A program made the translations under genes and the position numbers. From Onchidella celtica (Eukaryota; Mollusca; Gastropoda; Systellommatophora; Onchidiidae): a DNA stretch of 64,000 nt. How positions within the stretch are numbered: position 1 is the first letter of the stretch; each line of letters opens with the position of its first letter. Of the stretch, positions 61,801 through 64,000 are shown piece by piece. The notes below the pieces were generated by a model. It did not search any database. It was not told where the DNA came from and worked only from the letters and a program-made list of their open reading frames with translations. Location of the stretch: contig OZ007580.1 in assembly GCA_963931925.1 (NCBI GenBank), forward strand, positions 9,829,001 through 9,893,000, in the 5' to 3' direction.

Positions 61801-62665
61801 AAGAAGAAAGAGAAATGATCAAGGTGGGAATCGAACCCACGACCTCTGCTACAGCACAAACGGCCTTGCAAAGATGAAAACAGATTGCCTAAGCGTTCGG
61901 CCTCTCCGTCTCTCTGCTTACTCCTCTTACTTCTATTAACTTCTGATACAATGTATGTATAGTACAGGCAACTCAATTCGCAGAATTTATTTATCTATTT
62001 TTTTCTAATAACTGGAACTGATTTGTCGCCTTTCAAAACATTCCATTTAATGAAGGCTGTTGTTATAAGTATGTACGCATTTCAAGCGTTTTGCGCTAGG
62101 GATGCTTACGTACACGTACCTATTCCTAACGCCGTTCTTATTCTCAACCCTAAATCTTATCGAATCCCTAACCCTGCCCCTTAGGAGGAAAGCAAAAAGA
62201 AAATTTGAAAGAATAATTAATTAAGGCTGCTGTTCGGAGTATTTCGGGACGAGCTCTCTAGCTCTGGACTCACAGAAGACTGAAACAGTTACCCCTAACG
62301 CTAAAAACTTGGGGCACCAACGTACTTGTAACAACATTTTTTAATGAATAGTGTCCCCTTACCAACAACAGGTATTCCGTACGCCTCTGTGTATTTTTCA
62401 TAAAACTGGCTGATACCGTTAGGTTTCATGGCCCAGGGATGTCGCAATGTACTGGGAACTTCTCTAACATATCTGCAATAGTGACTTTCAGAGGCGTTGC
62501 CATCTCTGTAGCCATACAGGGCTGGGTGGGCATCCAGAATGGCTGACAGCTGTTGGTAACTTGACTGTGCAAAACCGTGTGTTTTTCCTTTTCCAACAGA
62601 GACAGAAATACATGATATATATAGCGAACCCCAGAGAGACCTCTTGTTCTTTTCCTTGAGATTAA
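52818..62665 (-). CDS. Secreted-type HExxH metallopeptidase with ShKT domain, 5' end unresolved
   Basis: Five minus-strand exons join in phase: 62363-62665 (5' edge uncertain), 59723-59981, 58623-58806, 55814-55991 and 52853-52963. All internal sites are GT-AG, with junction phases 1, 2, 0 and 1. The product has a region with ACYVLRFLLA and RVAVIGA, then the zinc site HELSH (codons at 58755-58769). A downstream EYLAEGVQSYF supplies the likely third ligand (Glu codon 55986-55988), as in gluzincins. The C-terminus is a six-cysteine ShKT module. This suggests an extracellular zinc peptidase, but no signal peptide was located. The substrate is unknown. The last exon either reads on to TAG at 52818-52820 or splices at GTGAGT after 52853. 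Gene limits beyond these exons are not established. Confidence 0.82.
52853..52963 (-). CDS. Peptidase gene exon with the ShKT domain
   Basis: 111 bp after an ACTCCCTAG acceptor. Six cysteines are spaced C-X6-C-X8-C-X10-C-X3-C-X2-C, with the DD and W-A-x-x-GEC motifs of ShKT modules. In animals such modules are common C-terminal add-ons of secreted enzymes and do not by themselves indicate a toxin. Confidence 0.88.
53426..53837. mobile_element. MITE of about 412 bp with long terminal inverted repeats
   Basis: The ends are inverted repeats of about 32 bp with about three mismatches, sharing GCAAAGA and GATAAGATGAGACA-type cores (the right copy reads AATAAGATGAGACA). The interior has no ORF and a GC-rich CGCCGC/GGCGG fold. 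It sits in the last intron of the peptidase gene. The target duplication is not resolved. Confidence 0.65.
54247..54268. repeat. 22-bp perfect palindrome
   Basis: The sequence reads the same on both strands and is centred on the TACATGTACATG word that recurs across 49-55 kb. Confidence 0.8.
54712..54747. repeat. TG microsatellite
   Basis: About 36 bp of TG dinucleotide with few interruptions. Confidence 0.9.
55814..55991 (-). CDS. Peptidase gene exon with the third zinc ligand
   Basis: 178 bp from a TGTCCAG acceptor to a GTAAGA donor. It begins AEGVQSYFGANAYS, so the likely third ligand Glu is the second codon. It ends just before the ShKT module. Confidence 0.87.
56954..57486 (+). mobile_element. 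5'-truncated RTE-like LINE with target duplication
   Basis: ATACACTAA occurs at 56954-56962 and again at 57478-57486, flanking a 515-bp insertion. The plus strand encodes the C-terminal end of a non-LTR reverse transcriptase: SVLLFGSETWR in one frame, then RKILHIRWPEVI, KRKWGWIGHTL and VGRPKQTWRRS after a frame change near 57100 and a stop at 57241-57243. It ends in an AAG repeat. This is target-primed insertion of a fragment into an intron of the peptidase gene. The RTE label is from motif resemblance. Confidence 0.82.
58322..58554 (+). repeat. Dispersed repeat, copy 2
   Basis: It aligns with 14543-14774 in the same orientation. It lies in the third intron of the peptidase gene, just below the zinc-site exon. 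Confidence 0.65.
58623..58806 (-). CDS. Peptidase gene exon with the zinc-binding HELSH
   Basis: 184 bp from a TTCAAG acceptor to a GTAAGT donor. It carries DEDIFLHELSHGLHLLG. The two His are expected zinc ligands and the Glu the catalytic base. Confidence 0.88.
59723..59981 (-). CDS. Peptidase gene exon with conserved core
   Basis: A CTTCCAG acceptor and a GTGCGT donor bound 259 bp encoding RACYVLRFLLAG, RVAVIGANEQVTDIPEY and SSGAEENLLCD. The phases match both neighbours. Confidence 0.85.
60095..60250. repeat. Polypurine GA-rich tract
   Basis: About 155 bp almost entirely G and A on the plus strand, starting with a G-run and passing into GA repeats, with one CACACACAGACAG interruption. Such tracts can form triplexes. 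It lies in an intron of the peptidase gene. Confidence 0.8.
61817..61912 (-). pseudogene. tRNA-like pseudogene or SINE head
   Basis: The minus strand carries a perfect pol III B box (GGTTCGATTCC) in a T-arm-like setting with CGTGGGTTCGATTCCCAC, and an A-box-like AGGCCGAACGCTTAGGC about 50 bases upstream. The acceptor arms (GACGGAG and CTTGATC) do not pair and no 7-base anticodon loop forms, so it is not a working tRNA. It fits a decayed Leu/Ser-type tRNA or a tRNA-derived SINE head. It lies in the first intron found of the peptidase gene. Confidence 0.5.
62363..62665 (-). CDS. Peptidase gene, most upstream exon identified
   Basis: It encodes a segment ending FYEKYTEAYGIPVV and a GTAAGG donor. 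The acceptor at 62666 (ACGTTTGCAG) gives a 303-bp exon. An acceptor at TTTTGCACAG, about 100 bp further in, is an alternative. The conserved-looking part starts at SSYQQLSAILDAHP. Confidence 0.65.
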
Positions 62666-62913
62666 CTGCAAACGTATATATATGAATGTATATTGTATTC
62701 ACCGACAGTTGGTCACTCTACTCTGATTTAACACACATATGATGTTCAATTAACATCCTTTTCCCCCAAACGTTGTCCGATTTCATATCTTTGCCATAAC
62801 CCTGGCCCTTACCCCATGACCGCCAGAGGTGGAGACAGTTGGGTTGGTGCAACGCTCACTAGTGCAGTGCGCCTACGACTCCGGCCAGTACAATCTGATG
62901 GAAAAGTCTGAAA

Positions 62914-63075
62914 CTGCGTTCTCATGTATGCGGAAACGGAAACGGCAAAAAATCCCTCATATAATAAAATGAAAGTGTGTTTCCATGTGTACGGAAACGG
63001 CGTGTGGAAACATTCTTCTATTTCACTACTTGAAGGCTCTTTGACGTTTCCGTTGCCGTATACATGAGAACCCAG
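62914..63075. mobile_element. 162-bp MITE
   Basis: The left end CTGCGTTCTCATGTATGCGG and the right end (complement CTGGGTTCTCATGTATACGG) match at 18 of 20 positions, and the similarity continues into GAAACG. The interior repeats GGAAACGG and GGAAAC. There is no ORF. Confidence 0.7.
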
Positions 63076-64000
63076 CTTAATACGATAGTCCATGCAAAAA
63101 TGCCTCTGACAGTTTTCCCAAGTTTTCAGACATCAAGGCCTCATCATGGACAGGCACCAACCCAGTGGTCTTGCGTCATTACAAAGGTTAGGGGTCGGGA
63201 GAGGGCCTGGTGAAGCAAGGCGCATGAGAAACTTGCACTGAGCCAAAGGGCGTCAAAAATTGACCAAATCGAGCGTACATACTTTTGGATGACCACTATA
63301 TATAATAAGGTCTTCAGACTTTACTAATACCGTACAGAATTACATTCCACACTCTTGTATGCTCAAGTGCCTAACTGCACACATTCTTCAACATACGAAA
63401 TATTTTTAAGTTACAGTTTTCATAGTGCGGTTGCCATATGTAGGCATATGCTCTGCTTCAAGGTGAAAAAGAGAAAACAACAACCACAAAAAAACAACAA
63501 TAACAAAAAAAAAAACCCACCAAACGAAACCACATTTAACGTGCCTGTATTTGAAGTGTCTTTGGTTGCTATGACGATGTAAACAAATATAGGCAACAAT
63601 GTACATCCGCCCTGCATAATGTTTAATAGGAGGCTGTTGCCCGTCGATAATACGTTCATTGTTCAACCCATCTGTAATTCTGATACCTTCAGAACAGACA
63701 ATGACAACTGACAGTATCACCCTGGGGACGTTCTGTTCTCTCCTTACTTGGCTTGTGGGCGCTTGGTGGGCACATTTGGTCGATTCACCTTCTGTCCTGT
63801 CATTCTGTTTTATATTCTGTCTACCGACGTGCTTTCTCTGAACTCGAACTCAAACTCCCTACTTGGCTGCTTGGCGGTAGCGAGCCCTGTGTGAATAAAT
63901 GTTGCAATATTCCTAAACGTCAAATAATAATATAACAACAAAAAAAGCACCAAAAAAAATAAAAAAATTACTATAGTGCTTGATGTAATACATCCTAACC
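63076..64000. other. Right edge, no gene seen
   Basis: No exon is supported. Upstream exons and the promoter of the minus-strand peptidase gene may lie here or beyond the window. Confidence 0.45.

Noticed and set aside
61817-61912. Functional tRNA gene
   Set aside because: The B box is good, but the acceptor stem does not pair and there is no 7-base anticodon loop.

Overview
The window is eukaryotic, intron-rich, A+T-rich DNA that is gene-poor, full of degenerate transposons, and littered with C/G homopolymers and short tandem repeats. A predicted peptidase with a ShK-type cysteine domain, CR1- and RTE-like LINE remnants and a Gmr1-type LTR retrotransposon fit an invertebrate, most likely a mollusc and perhaps a marine gastropod. 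The species is an inference; there is no ribosomal or mitochondrial marker here.

Layout, left to right. (1) 320-9486: a complete, very young Ty3/Gypsy element. It has two 1290-bp LTRs differing at three bases, a 5-bp target duplication, a structured leader, an intact gag and an intact pol. In pol the integrase lies before the reverse transcriptase (PR-IN-RT-RNase H), the hallmark of the Gmr1 clade. Gag and pol are in one frame, separated by a single UGA followed by CAAUCA, a fit to the stop-CARYYA readthrough rule. The Gag capsid has a SCAN-like C-terminal part. (2) 9.5-41 kb: mostly non-coding, holding an internally deleted hAT transposon that still encodes a transposase N-terminus joined to a C-terminus (20.1-21.1 kb), two phase-matched exons of an unrecognised minus-strand gene (24.1-24.4 kb), a CR1-like LINE tail (26.2 kb), a 72-bp minisatellite of about 23 units (30.8-32.5 kb), a 256-bp MITE (34.2 kb) and a Charlie-like hAT remnant (39.1 kb).

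(3) 41.3-48 kb: a housekeeping gene on the plus strand, NCBP2 (CBP20, the cap-binding subunit of the nuclear cap-binding complex). It has four coding exons giving 160 residues. Its second intron carries clear minor-spliceosome (U12-type) signals, and ETS-type sites lie just upstream. (4) 52.8-62.7 kb: a minus-strand gene convergent with NCBP2, with at least five phase-compatible exons. It encodes a predicted HExxH zinc metallopeptidase with a C-terminal six-cysteine ShKT domain; its 5' end is not resolved. Its introns hold an RTE-like LINE fragment with target duplication, a MITE, a dispersed-repeat copy and a polypurine tract. A short THAP-like ORF lies just beyond its 3' end at 52.2 kb. (5) 62.7-64 kb: a small MITE and no clear exon.

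Only the retrotransposon, NCBP2 and the peptidase gene are secure. Most other open frames are chance or repeat-derived. The two host genes show no functional link to each other or to the retroelement.
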